The notes under the pieces: model-generated
What the model was told of the DNA's origin: nothing
The model's database searches: none
What the model saw: the letters and a program-made list of their open reading frames with translations, nothing else
Shown here: positions 39,137 to 60,900 of the stretch, in pieces
Position numbering within the stretch: position 1 is the first letter of the stretch
Layout: every line of letters starts with the position of its first letter
From: Terebella lapidaria
Taxonomy: Eukaryota > Annelida > Polychaeta > Terebellida > Terebellidae
Assembly (NCBI GenBank): GCA_949152475.1
Contig: OX424558.1
Coordinates: 36,218,651 to 36,282,650 of the forward strand
Direction: 5' to 3'
DNA: 64,000 nucleotides
Made by a program: the position numbers and the translations under genes

Positions 39137-40589
39137 TAATTTGTTGAGTATTATTTTACTGGTATACATTCCTTCCTTGCTCAGAAAAAATTATTTATTT
39201 TTCCCCTAAAATGTATCCTTCACTGCTGTGTGCATTCAGCTTAGTTTTAACAGAAATACATGAAACATACCTCCTGTATATATCTTGTTTTACTGTGTTC
39301 ACTGCCACAGAGTGTACATATCACCATATTGTCATGGTCTTAATCAGAATGCATGTTGAGTGATTGTTTATACAGAGAATAATCAATCTGTACATTTGTC
39401 ACAGTGTTATTGAATCTAATTGAATCTTCGATGATATTGTATATCAATAGCCCTATTATGCCGATATCATGTCTACACAAAGTTATACTACATTATTACA
39501 CGCCTGTTGGTTATGAATAAAAAGAATGGGACCAATTTAAAATGGTGAACCAGAAAGACACTTCTGCACTATGTGTTAGTAAATGTTGGTGCACCATAAA
39601 TACACTACAATATAACTTTGGAATATTCAGAAAGCTCGAATGTATAGTTATTTATTGTAATCATAATTATATACTTCTTCATTGTTTGTTTTGTTGTGTT
39701 TCAAAAATATAAAGTGTTTTAAATCATTTGATTTTAATTGTGTGATATAATTTGTGTTATTCAATAAAATATATTCACTCTGTCTTGTCTTAATTTGTTT
39801 GTTTGCTAAATTCATATATTGTCTATAGATATATGTGGACAGCAACATGAAAAAATACAGTAAATAGTGAGAATAATGTCATATGCTGGATTAAGTATTC
39901 ACAATTAACACAAATGTAAAATCATCTGCTACTAATAAATAAGTAAATCACGGCCGTTTCGAGATACAATCTGCCCAATGCCAGGTACTGGTAATATTCC
40001 CTGCGGTCTTAGTATTTGCGGATCTTTTTGTTTATTATGGGATAGCCAAGCTGGTTTTATCGTGTTTTGGTTTCATTTTGCCAGATAAAATGACGTATTT
40101 TCATGACGTAACAATACAGTAACTTAACTTTAATACCTCACAGTGGAGAGTTCTAGGGTCCGCAAATTGTATCTCGAAACGACCGTATTCGAGATGTTCA
40201 CTGGTTGCATTGCTCACGTTCTTTGTGTAGTTTAAACAAATACAAGAATCAACAAATATAATCTGAGGTCGTTTTTTTTGTCTTTTCTTTTATCAAATAT
40301 ATGGTGCAAAGTGTACTTTCATACAGATTTATTTACCGCTACTGTATATATGGTAGACAGTGCCGGTAACCTGTAGTATAAAAATGTCTTGCAGTCTGAA
40401 TGGTTCGAGTCGGTGATGATTATTCGTTATAACTCTTTCGTAAAAAGTAAAACACGTCACAGCTGCACAGTTTTCTTCAGAAATTGTATTTCTATTTCAA
40501 GATAATTCCGCAGCGTAACAGAGATAGGACTAATTTCAAGACTTATTTCAAGACTTATTGCACGTTCATAGTTGCGAAGTGCGAACACC
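39137..40589. other. MANEA 3' region and FAM133 promoter region
   Basis: AT-rich 3' untranslated and spacer sequence. A segment near 39948-39985 (cacggccgtttcgagata, then tctgcccaatgcc) reappears inverted near 40155-40185 (gcaaattgtatctcgaaacg). This suggests a ~240-bp inverted-repeat remnant with ends close to ACGGCCGTTTCGAGATAC. No gene was recognised. Confidence 0.35.
39516..39521 (+). terminator. Candidate poly(A) signal of MANEA
   Basis: AATAAA 380 bases after the MANEA stop. A second hexamer lies at 39763-39768. Either could be used. Confidence 0.5.
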
Positions 40590-49455
<8,866 letters not shown>

Positions 49456-51947
49456 TTGTTCCAATGCAATGATTTTGTATTTCTCTCTGCTTGTTACATT
49501 ACCAGTTGCTGTATTTGTGGAAGAACAATTTTTGGTTCAAATGGTGGTTTCAAAAACTATTCTACCATACAATGCTTTTACTTTTGTTTTACCACCTCTG
49601 TATGTGTTGTGTATATTTGTGAGCATGAAAAAGAATAAAATTTTCGGGTATGTACTGTAAATCTTCGGGTATGTACAATAATAACTAAATATACACAGTT
49701 GTTTTCATATAGTGTCCAATATGAATCAAGTATATTCTGGAATATTTTTAATATAATGAAACTTCGATTGCAAATGAAGTGATATTAGGCCGTGTTAATT
49801 TGATTTCTGTTCTGCGTCCACTTGCAAGAAAATTCTCCTCTTTCTCCTTTCGAAAATTTTGCATTACTTTTCAGAGCATTTCATTGTGAATTCATACTAT
49901 TTCATTTCGTTCAAGTATATACCGGTACTGGCAAATATTTTCTCTGTGTGTTTTCTTTCCTGGCTTTTCCGATGTTGCCATGATGCAAAACAGAAAATCT
50001 AATTTACATTGCCTTTAAAATGTCGGGAGACAGAGTCGAAGGTGTTTCACAAGGTATTTTAATGTTCACAATAATATCCAGTGCTTCAACAAACATTCTC
50101 ATGTTCAATGACAATATACACAAATACTAATAGATTGTCAGACAATGGATACAAATAATATAGAAACGAGGAATTTCTAGTTTCCATCGACAACAGATAC
50201 ATCAATTTTATAACATGTTTCACAGTCGTTCTCTCATTTGCACAATCACAACAGAAACTAAAACCTGATAGATCTATTAAACATTCAAAATATGTATTCT
50301 ACACATCACATAGAGCCTACAGTATACACTCACTCCATTGCATGGTATCGTCCACACACAAAACTGTAAACAACATAGATTTAATCTATTTTTACTTTGG
50401 TAACACTGAACCACCATTGTGGTTTAAACAACATTCACATGCAAGAGAAAAACATCACAAGTTAATCTGTTCGCGTCAATGTACTTCAATTATGCATATT
50501 GATAAAACAAATGGATAAATAAATCCATAAAAGTCGAAAGCACCAACAATTATTCTCTCAAAAGTATTGTAAATATTTTAATAGCAAGTACACTTTTGTA
50601 CCGTTGTTGTGCCCAATGCTTCGTTTAGTGAATTAGTGCACCAGAAAATAAATAAACGCACATATTTGTACACAACATCCTTACACCCGAAGGAACCTAA
50701 GACTTCACAAATATCATCAGCATAGTTAACAAAGATTAAAATTCAGCTGTGATATTCAAGAGCAATAAAAACTCTAAAATGGCAAAATTTCAAAATAGGT
50801 TTTTAAGTTCTATGTTACTGTATTAGATACAACATAGCATTTTTTTTACTTCTGAGCAATTCAACCACTGTGCAGTATTTGCTTATTGTATAACCACCAA
50901 ACATTGCAGCCAAGTCGAAGTAGATATAATATATTTCACTCTGTCACTTTGCATCACGATTATTTTACATAATTTACATACATAATTGTCAATTCACTGA
51001 TTCAGTTATTAGTTTTGAATTATTGTTATTTCAGTTTTTACCCACAGATGACACATGCAAACCTTCCCGTTTCTTCGAAGATATAACATGTTTATACCTG
51101 CCTGAAAAAAGCAAATGCCATTTACATAGACATTTGCACGAAAGAATCAGGTTTTTGGACTTGTCTTGGAATTTTCATTTAAAATATCATCCATGCACAG
51201 AATCGAGAAATATTAGAAATATAGAATCATTCTTAGCGTTAGGGCAACAAAAACTGGTGAGAAAAAATGTGGACAAGTCAAAAACCTGATAATTAGTTCG
51301 AAACAGGAAGGTTCACTTTTGCATGGGTTTGAATTATGTATTCATAGATTCACACCTTCTTTTCAGAAACAAACAAAAATCCATTTGATGTTAATTAATT
51401 GTGTATACCAGCACCCGCAGTATATAATCATAATACAGAAAAGTTTGTTTAGAATTCATATATTAACATTTTCCAGTTCTCTACCTTTCCAGCTTAAATA
51501 GCATTCAACGTAAAATGTTGCACACAACGAAAATAGCAGAAAGGAACAGAAACTCGTGGAAATATTAATATTATAACATAATGGAATACACGTAATAATG
51601 AGCAAGATGTGATAACAATCTTTACCTAGAGTTTATGTATATGCGGTTATCTTTGATGGCAGTAAGGCAAGGATAAATCGATGCTTTTAGTGATCAAAAT
51701 GAGGTAAATAACATTGGTTATGCACTCTATATTACGTGATCACATCGAGGGATAATAATAAATATCATGGTCATGCATTGAGTTAGACACTTATAGAGTA
51801 CATCAGAGTACAAAAATCAAACATGCATAATACCCTGGAAGCAATTTCAAAACTAACCCTTCCATCTTCCTTTGACAATGATCTTACTGGAAGGAATAAG
51901 ATAGCACATTAGGTGATATGTTTATATTCTGTGTGGCACAACGTTGG
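49456..51947. other. FAM133-NHS convergent intergenic region
   Basis: AT-rich 2.5 kb holding the 3' untranslated regions of FAM133 (plus) and the NHS-like gene (minus). No convincing coding frame: an 88-codon frame at 51023-51289 has no family resemblance. No repeat structure was noticed. Confidence 0.4.
49634..49639 (+). terminator. Candidate poly(A) signal of FAM133
   Basis: AATAAA 179 bases after the FAM133 stop. Other hexamers occur further on, near 50647. The choice is uncertain. Confidence 0.45.
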
Positions 51948-54900
51948 TTATCTTGGGCTGGTTTCACCACAGTCCACCTGACTGATTTTAGTCGTTGACG
52001 CGTTGAGTCCCTTCTTTTGGAGCTGGCCGAGCACGCACGAGACGAACTTGCCTTGAACGGGGGACGACGTTGATGATGTTGACGACTTTCTAGAGTTGTT
52101 ATTGTTGTTTTCTTTCTCGACAGATGACGACGATGAAAGACGACGTGATGATGAACTAGATGCCGATGACGTTGAAACACTACGCTCGATTTTCGGTGGC
52201 TTGCCTCCTTCGTTTTTCCCTGCAAGACTAGTACGTGAGGAACTAAGGGAAGTCCGTGAAAACCGTTCAGTCGCATTATCTCCTGATGGTGCTGGTGGTT
52301 CCGCACCTGAATTCAGAAAGGCGAGCTTGGCCGCTCTCGATTTCTCTGCTGTTGAAGATGTTGATGCCAAACTGTCTGTAGACTTGGCTAAACTCCAGCT
52401 TGAACCGTTCAAGTTACCTGTTGATATGCTGCCAATGGCCAAGTTAGTCGTGGATCTTGCAAGTGACAGGGAGGACCCATGATGGTCCTTGCTCCACTGA
52501 TTCAAGTTACCCGTTGATTTATTCAAGTTTGTCGTGGCCTGTTTTTGTAGGGGTGTCTGGACCTCTAGTGCATCCCCAAATGACTTATTCAAGTTCACGG
52601 CTTTGACAGATCTTTGTTTTGGAGGCAAAGAGTCCTTGGGAGACTCCGGCCCGGACGGAAGGGCGCCTTCTGGAACAGACTTCTCCTTGGGGACCAGAGT
52701 GGTTTGAGCTCCAGAAGCCCCTAGGCTCTCTCCTTTTGACTTGTCTATGGCATGTCCATTACTTGCCCCATCCCCACTATCCTTTACTTGTCCTCCACTG
52801 TCATCTTGCTTGGGCTTACCACTGGATTCAGCTGAGAGAGTGGAAAGAATCGAAGATGTCTGTGTCTCAACCGCCGATGGTGACCAGGTTCGAAGTTTCG
52901 GCAGGATGAATTTTGGCGGTGTCGGTTTAGTGGCTACAAATGTTGTCGTTATTGATGCAGTGGTGGTCGCAGCTGTGGATGACTGAGTCCGTTTCAGCGA
53001 GGAGAAATTGGACACTGATGATGTTGATGATGACGATGATGCGGAGGATGGTGGTGAGGTGGATCTCTTCAAGGAGAGTGTGACTGAGCTGGTTGAGGTG
53101 GCCGAGGGAGCTGAGGTGATCGAGGGTCTCTTCAGTGAGAGGAAGGTCGAGGTAGACGTCTTAGTCGTTGATGATGTACTCGATGACGTTGACGACACTG
53201 GCGACATGGCTGATGAAGGTGCTGAAACTTTGGCATTGTGAACAATGGATGATGTTTCACTTTTCTGTGTATTTATTGTTGTTGCAGGTCCTTTATCCCC
53301 TGCATTAACAGGCTTGGACTTTGCCACTTGGAAAACCGGTCCATTATGAGCAGGTGAACCACTTTTAACCTCCACTGGAGTTTTGCCAGTAACCGGTTTA
53401 GACTTCACCAAGTTGAAAATAGTTCCAGTTTTTGGTGGCACACTACTTTTAACCTCAACTGTGGCACTGTTTGTATTCGGAGGTGGTGGAGGTGGTCCAA
53501 CCGGTCTCGATACTACTGTCTTTGGAGGTGAAGTTTCACTTCTCACGGGAGTCGCCTTCAAAACGATCTCCGGCTTTTTCACTGACGGGAATACGAAACG
53601 TTTCAGTGACGAGGAATCACCAGGCGGTTTTCCATCTTGAAGCACTTTCGGTGAAGTTGGAGTGTCAGTTTTCGCACCGGTTCCCACAAATGTTGTCTTG
53701 ATCAAAGGCATTGGCTTGATTTCTGTGCCACAGTCTGTAATGACTTTGTCCACTGGGGCATCCACTTTTATCGACGGTCCCGCGAATGTTGAACTGTGGA
53801 CTGTGGCATGTTTCATCCTGCTTCGAGGACTCAATCTGGCCTTCGGAGACCTATTGCTTGGGCGACTGACCTCCACCTTCGTATTAACTTTAAGTTTTTT
53901 CGTTGTGGGTTCATTTCCACTCACTGGCTTTGAAAACGTCAACAATTTTGGTGGTGACACCGAATCTCGATCCGTTTTCAGTTCATCCTCTGAATCGTTG
54001 AGTCCATGTGTCATTTCCGAATCGCTCCCGATTATAGTTTCAAGCGGGCACGTACACACAGGGATGTCACTGCTTCCCGTGCTTGAACGCTTTAGTGCCG
54101 TCGAGAGGAGTTTTGGTGGCTCCCTCTGTTGGAGATGTGGAGGCTCACGCTTCTGTGGAGTCACTTGGATCCCATCATCACTGATGAGACTTCTAGTGTC
54201 ACTGCCGTGGGGAACATCGCCGGAAATCTGCGAGGACGTTATTGATGTTGCATCTAGCGAGGTTCGACTTAGACTGGAGCTGCTGGCTCTGTGGACAGAG
54301 GCAAAAGTCACAGATTTCTTCCCGGAACTTGAGGAGTTGGTGGAGATTGAGCTGGCATTGCTGCCTCGTCGGTTCCCAGTGGATGGCGTTCCAAGGGAGT
54401 GTTCTCGCAGGAAGTTGGAGAAACCTGACTTACCCGGACCTTTCTGACTTGTGCCATCAGGACTCATAACCACCACTGCTGAATTTGCATCTACGCCATC
54501 ATACCAAGTTCTTCCAAACTCAACATTTGCCGTGTCCTTCTTCTGCGGTGAGCCGAAGCTCAGCGAGTGTTTCATTGAGAGGATACTTGGATACATCGGC
54601 TTGGATGGTCTTGTGAGCGTCGATTCACCGTCTTCAGAACTCTTAGAACGTGGGAGAGTTCCGAAATCGTACATCGTCGAACTCTTTGCCACTGTGTTGA
54701 TGTTTGGATCCGTATCATCTGCCTTTCTATCCTTGATGCCTTCCGCCGAAGAGAACGACAAGCTATGCTTAACTTCATGTCGTCCCTTTCTAGGCAGTGT
54801 GTTATACCACTGATCAGCAGAACTGTAATTCCAAAACTTCAGCAGATCATCGGCAGTGACTGGTGAGCAAACTGACCTCTTATATGGATTCTCAACAAAA

Positions 54901-57900
54901 CATGCCCTGTTCGCAACAGGCGATGATATCACAAGTTTGGCATGGGCTGCCAATGGTTCACCGTTTTCGCCAGTGGGACTCAACTGTAATGATTTTGGAG
55001 GTTGCACTGTTCGTGACTTTGTGTTGATAAAATGAGCTCGGTCACCTTTTTGCTGATAGCTTTTAGTGCCTTTACCAGATCTTGGCAATGTGAAAGATTT
55101 CTGTGAGGTATTGGTACTGGTATCCGATGTGGGTATGTCCAGCACACTATCATCCTTACTGAGCTTCTCTGCTATAACTTGAGCAACTTTCAAGCCTTTT
55201 CTCCTGGGCCACGTTGAACCCCAATTGGAGGCTCTAGAACTGTTCTCCTTTGCAGGGGGGCTGCTAAAGGTACTATCCACATTATCCACGGCGGTAGCAT
55301 TAGCAGAGAGGACACTGTTTATAGATGGCGTGTCAAACACGAACCTCCCTTTGCCTTTCGCACTTGACGGTGTTTTCGCTTCCTGCGGATCTTTGAAAGT
55401 GTTGTTTGTTGGGGAGTTGAACTCCCGTCTACTGTCGAGCACACTGTCCGGGGTTTTCACCTCGGGAATTGCATGGCGAGAATCTACAAATGCAAAGCTG
55501 TCATCCGCATAGAACAGGCTGTAGTTTGGAGGTTTGATTGTCAGCGAATCTGGAGGTGTTAGGAGATGTGTTTTAGGCGTTGATGCTGCAGGTTTTGGTT
55601 TCGGCGAACGTGGCCAGGTCGAAGATCCAGACATTGATGGAACCTCGCTCTTATCCGATGAAACATCAGGCGAGGTGAGTGCCACTGATGAATCTGGAGA
55701 TACCAGGGTGAAAGAGTCATGGAGAGTCCCAGGTGCCGACTTGGAACTTTTCAAACTACCAGTATACTTCTGGTATGTTGAATCATCAACATCCGATGCC
55801 TTCCAAGCACTGCTATACCCCAGCATCTCTGCATCTTCATCGTCCGTCTGGGTGGGGGTCACCAGGCACAATGACGGGATTGCCGAAGGACTAATTGTTG
55901 ACTTCACGCGGACTCTCGCGTAAATCGACTCGGCATCTGACTCGAACGAAGTGGATCTATCAAGCTTATTTCCGAGTTTCTGGGCTTCACGTGCCTTGGC
56001 AGCGGCCATTTTGTTTGCCAGTGCCGCGAGTTTTTGAAGTTCCGTCTGTTGTGGTGACTCATTTGAAGTCCCGCTGTCATTGGGTGATACATTTGACTTG
56101 CTAAGTGATGCCGTCCCTCTGGGTGGCGGCGCTGGAGGTAGTGACCTCTTATCCTTCCGCTTGACAGTTGATCGTTTCGTCAGGAAACTTGAAAACTTTT
56201 TACTGATGTTGGAATGCGACTTGGGCTTCGGGCTGTTGGTCTCAGTCTCGTCACTGACTGAACTCATGTTGTCTTCGTCCTCTTCCAGAAGTTGCTCGTT
56301 ACTTCGCCGAATCCCGCAATCCTTATGCATTGATGTGTAGAAGCCTTCCTGATCTATGGAGTAGATGGACGACTCATCGTCACCAAAACGACTCATTCCC
56401 TTCGACGAAGAAGACTTGTGGACATCATCATGAGCTCGAAGGTTCCTTGTCGTTAACTGCGAGTTTTTCGCTGAGCGTCCACTATCCACGGAGCTTTGTG
56501 AGGCGTTGGACTTAGACCTTCCTAGGCTCTTGACCTTCTTGTTTTTGACCGTCTGAAGCCATTCCTCCGTCGACATCTTCGACTTGCTGGTCTTGACGTT
56601 GATGACCGATTCATTGTCGGAGCTGTCGCCATTTAAAGTGCTGCTATCTCCGTCACCTGTCGTTGTCGTATCTTCAGAATTCTGTCTCTTGGACCTGAAA
56701 AATACGGGACAAAAACTTGTTACATGGATTTTGCATTCAGTATCACGTTTTAAAACAAAAACATTGCAATTTTTTATTAGATAATTTCCGACAAATATCA
56801 ATATAATGCTCCCAGATAATGCAGTATTTTATGGTTCGGCACGTAAGACCCAAATTTTCAACCTGTTTGTCAGACTCTGCTTAAGACTGGCGAACGACCA
56901 AACATTATAGATGTTCATGCAAACACTTGAAGCACTGTTACCAACATCACAGTTTCGAGTATATCTAGGTTGTATATTTCTGTGATAAACACGTCAAGTT
57001 TTCTAATGTTGTGTCTCGCTTGCCAAGAACAGGAGTTTTGTGAATCTCCGCAGTTGTTTCACCAACAAACTTCTCCCGATACATACTCATATACTGAGTG
57101 ACATAAGGCACCTATTGTTAACGGCTAAAGTTTTCATTTACTTCACATCATTGTGAGCTGCTAAAAAATTACCATCCTTTTCGAAGAAATGCAGCCAAAT
57201 CATGACAATATATAGAATATTATCATATCCATGATAGGATGCTTAAATCTGATTTTGATTGCTGTTACTCCAAATGTCTAGTGTTCATAATTAGGACACT
57301 AGCTGTCTCACTGATATGCAATCATAATAACCAGGGTTCAACATGTGTACAGTGATATGGCAATCTATGCATACCATTGCATATTGTATTGTATACATAC
57401 AGCAGTCTGTACCTGATTGAGTGATAGTTATATGCATTCCTACCACCTTTTTATCAATATTATGCCAAGTTTCTTTCCCGAAATGTATTCATATCATATT
57501 TTCATACATTTTCAACGAGAATTTTACTTTATCTAGCTTGGCAAACTCAACATTAAGTAGTTCATCGGATGGCAAATAGAATCTAATTCATATTTAAATA
57601 CTGTATTTAAAATCGTCATTGATCACCAAGTCCCTAAATAATCAAAATAAGATTTCATCAAACAAGCTTGCACACAAAAGTTAACATCGTTTTCTGCATG
57701 TACATCAATGCATACCACTTTGTCCATGTTGTCAAACAATCAAGTATCTTGCCCCAAATGCTTGGACAATCAAATATCCACTTGCCAAAATCATTCCAAC
57801 CCACATGGAAAATTTTACCCCCTAGTATAAACTATAGCATGTATACACACCTGTCGGGTGGGTGGATGTTGAGCGACACGGCCGAGTCCTGGTCACACTG

Positions 57901-60900
57901 GGAGAGCCGTTCCGGGGAGCTCGCTGACCGCGGGTAGTCTGACTCTAAGGAGTGGCGCACACTGCTGCTACTGGCGCTCCAGTGACCTGGTCGACGAGGG
58001 AGAGAGAGAGGAATTATCCATCAGTGGCGAATTTCTCTACTTATTGGTGAATTGTATTCTTTTAGTGGAATCCATGTTTATCATTTGTTGTCATGTCTGC
58101 ATGCTGTCAATTCCGAAGTTGTCAGTTCATACATACATGTATACATATATGTGTCTATGATATCCTGGCTTGTAAGGTTTACAGGGTATATTCTTGAAGC
58201 TAACTGCGAGGATTCGCCTATAGTCCATGGCTTTGTATGTTTGAGTAGGTTTCATTCTCGGTGTAAATGAGGATTCCTCGGTTCAACCTTGTTAGTTGTA
58301 GTTTTTCTACGGTTGTTCATCGTTTTTTTGTATTAGAGCAATGCCTCGATTTTATCCACAGTGTATTGCCTTACACATAGGTGTTCATTGGAATCAACGA
58401 TGTGTGTCCATTTAAACCCCCTGTTTTGTCAAGTTTGTAAGCACCTACATTCCTACTTATCTGTGTCAGCAAACTTTTCAATGTCTATAGCTTTTTTTCT
58501 TCTATCCAAGGGTGTATTTGAGCCTGTTTGCTATGACTGGTTGTATATGTGGTCATGCCAACTATTTATTAATATTTTTTTCACCTTTTTTTGATACATG
58601 GGGTCCCACGAATCAAAGCGACATTTTGGTGTCCAATTCCGATCTAGGCACACAGGTATGTTTTATACACGAGTAAGTTATAGTCACCTTTGTGTATAGA
58701 TGTCGAGGTCCCAAAATAACATTTTTTTGCCATGCAATATCACTTTTTTTCTATGAGCATCGAACATACATGATATATACCCACCCTAGGAGAATATCCA
58801 AGCAGTTGATTCTCCGTTTTTTTTTCATGACACCTTACAGCGTATTTAAACCACTGCTTCATGCGAAAAAGTGGCACATTGAAGCATTTGTTTACAGTTA
58901 AAGCATCGTTCGACAATTCACACGTTATATTCACTGGGTCAATTTTTGTCTAAGTTTCGAGCCTCTGCTCTTGCCAGTTATGAGAAAGGTAGATCCACAA
59001 TATTTACCTTGTGTTTAACGCCAATATTGTCATGATAAACAACACACACATGTATCACAAAACCTGCCAGCCCAATTTCACCGTCCAATATCGGCGTAAA
59101 AATAGGGCAGCAAATAGAAACCTGGCCAGCCTACATTGAACGTGTATCGTTCTGCATAATCTGAAAACGCATCTGTCATGCAAATTTTTTTTCTGCACAG
59201 CATTCGACAGTGCATTATCGATAATGGTCGATGTGAGCGAATGTGTCAAGCATAAATGTTTTTGTCTGCTCTTCACTGCAACAATCGGAGCTACATGTGT
59301 ACAACATGTTGGCCATATGTTAATACATCCATATGACATATATATCACTGTTTATTGGGCCAAGTGCATGCCGAGAATATTCACTTTCAACTTGACAGTA
59401 AACAAAAGTTGCAAAGAATTCTACACAGATATGTAAAGGCATGTGCATGATTCTTTTCTCAACGATGCTTTTGCAAACAGCACGAAGCTCCCATCATTTC
59501 TGAACGTGAACCGTGAGGCTGACGCAGATGTGAAAATATGGATCCCTGATATGTTTGTTTATGAATGTGTAGAGTAACATGTGTAATAGTAAGTTGCTAC
59601 ACGAGTGTGTGAAGTATTTATCCCCTGTCTGCATGTGATATTATGTGCTTTAAATCGATGCCTATCGTTCTATTTTTACACACTGGTAAGGGTTTCAGTA
59701 GGAATGCTTTGTAATATATGTTCTACCTGAGCAATGAGTTATTTACCTTACTTGCAAACCCAGTTGAGTCAAACTGCTGTATAGCTAAAATGTAAAAGTA
59801 CATTATCATGAAGCAATTATTACCTGATGATGACGATTGTCTCTCTTCTTTACTGGGTCCCGTCGTTTTGATACTCCCCCTCAACTTGACGTCAGCGAAA
59901 GGTTTTGTCCATGGTTTATCCGGGATGTGAACATGTACGTGTTTACCAGCACCACGTTTGCTTTCCTGAGCGGTGGACGACGGCACACTTTCTGTAGATG
60001 TTGGCATCGTGGGAGTCGAAACTGGTATCGGCAACCTCGAACTGGGGCTGCCACTGCCAGCGAAAGTATTTGGTCCCAGTTCCATGGACTTTGGCCGGTC
60101 TAAATTATCCACGAAAGTACTGTAGGAGAGGTTCGAATTGTGCGAAACTGAGCGAGGTATTTTCCTAGTTTTCTGTGAACTGTGATTAGTCCGTGACGTG
60201 TCAGTTTTAGGACTTGGTTTTGACTTTTCCGAGGTCAAGTCTTCGTCGGATCTCGCATCTAAACGTCCTTCCGTTGAGGCACACCGATTGTTGCTGAACT
60301 GTGACACTGAGCTTTTCATGACAGATTTCAGTGACCTTGGCAATGACCTTGACCTCTTCAGCGGAGCTTGGAGGTCAACGACAGGAGGTCCAGGTGACCT
60401 TGGACGACCTTCAGCCCAGAGGTCAGTACTTTTCGCTCGTTTGTCCTTGAACAATGACCTTAGTGACCGCCGAAGTGAACAGGACCGAGACAAGTTTGAC
60501 TCGTCAGGATCATACTTGTCCTTCTTGTCTTTCCGTTCTCTCGATCGGAATTGACGACCTTCGCCTTTCGACGTTGACCGTCTCGGCGCATAACTCTCGA
60601 GGGCAGCTGACTTGGGCCTCTCTCTCGACATACTTCTAGTTGAGAACTCCGCCGCGGGACTTGTGTGGCTCACGTTGAACATGCTCGTGCTGACCTCGTT
60701 GAGTACCAACCCTGGAGCTCCGGAGACGGTAGGCCTTCGCTTCTTCTTCTTCTTGAGACTTTGCGTACCACTCTCGATGTACTCCCTACTCGTACTACGC
60801 ACAGATTCCCGGTACTCACACATTCGGTCAAACCCTGACCCCGTTATGTCAATGGGTACCAACGTGACTGGTTGTGAGCGCGATAGAAGTTTAGTTCGGT

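Noticed and set aside
49634-51947. Small open frames after FAM133
   Set aside because: No family match and AT-rich composition; probably untranslated or intergenic.
53662-54447. 261-codon open frame on the plus strand
   Set aside because: It lies wholly opposite the NHS-like last exon, whose codon use explains it; no family resemblance.
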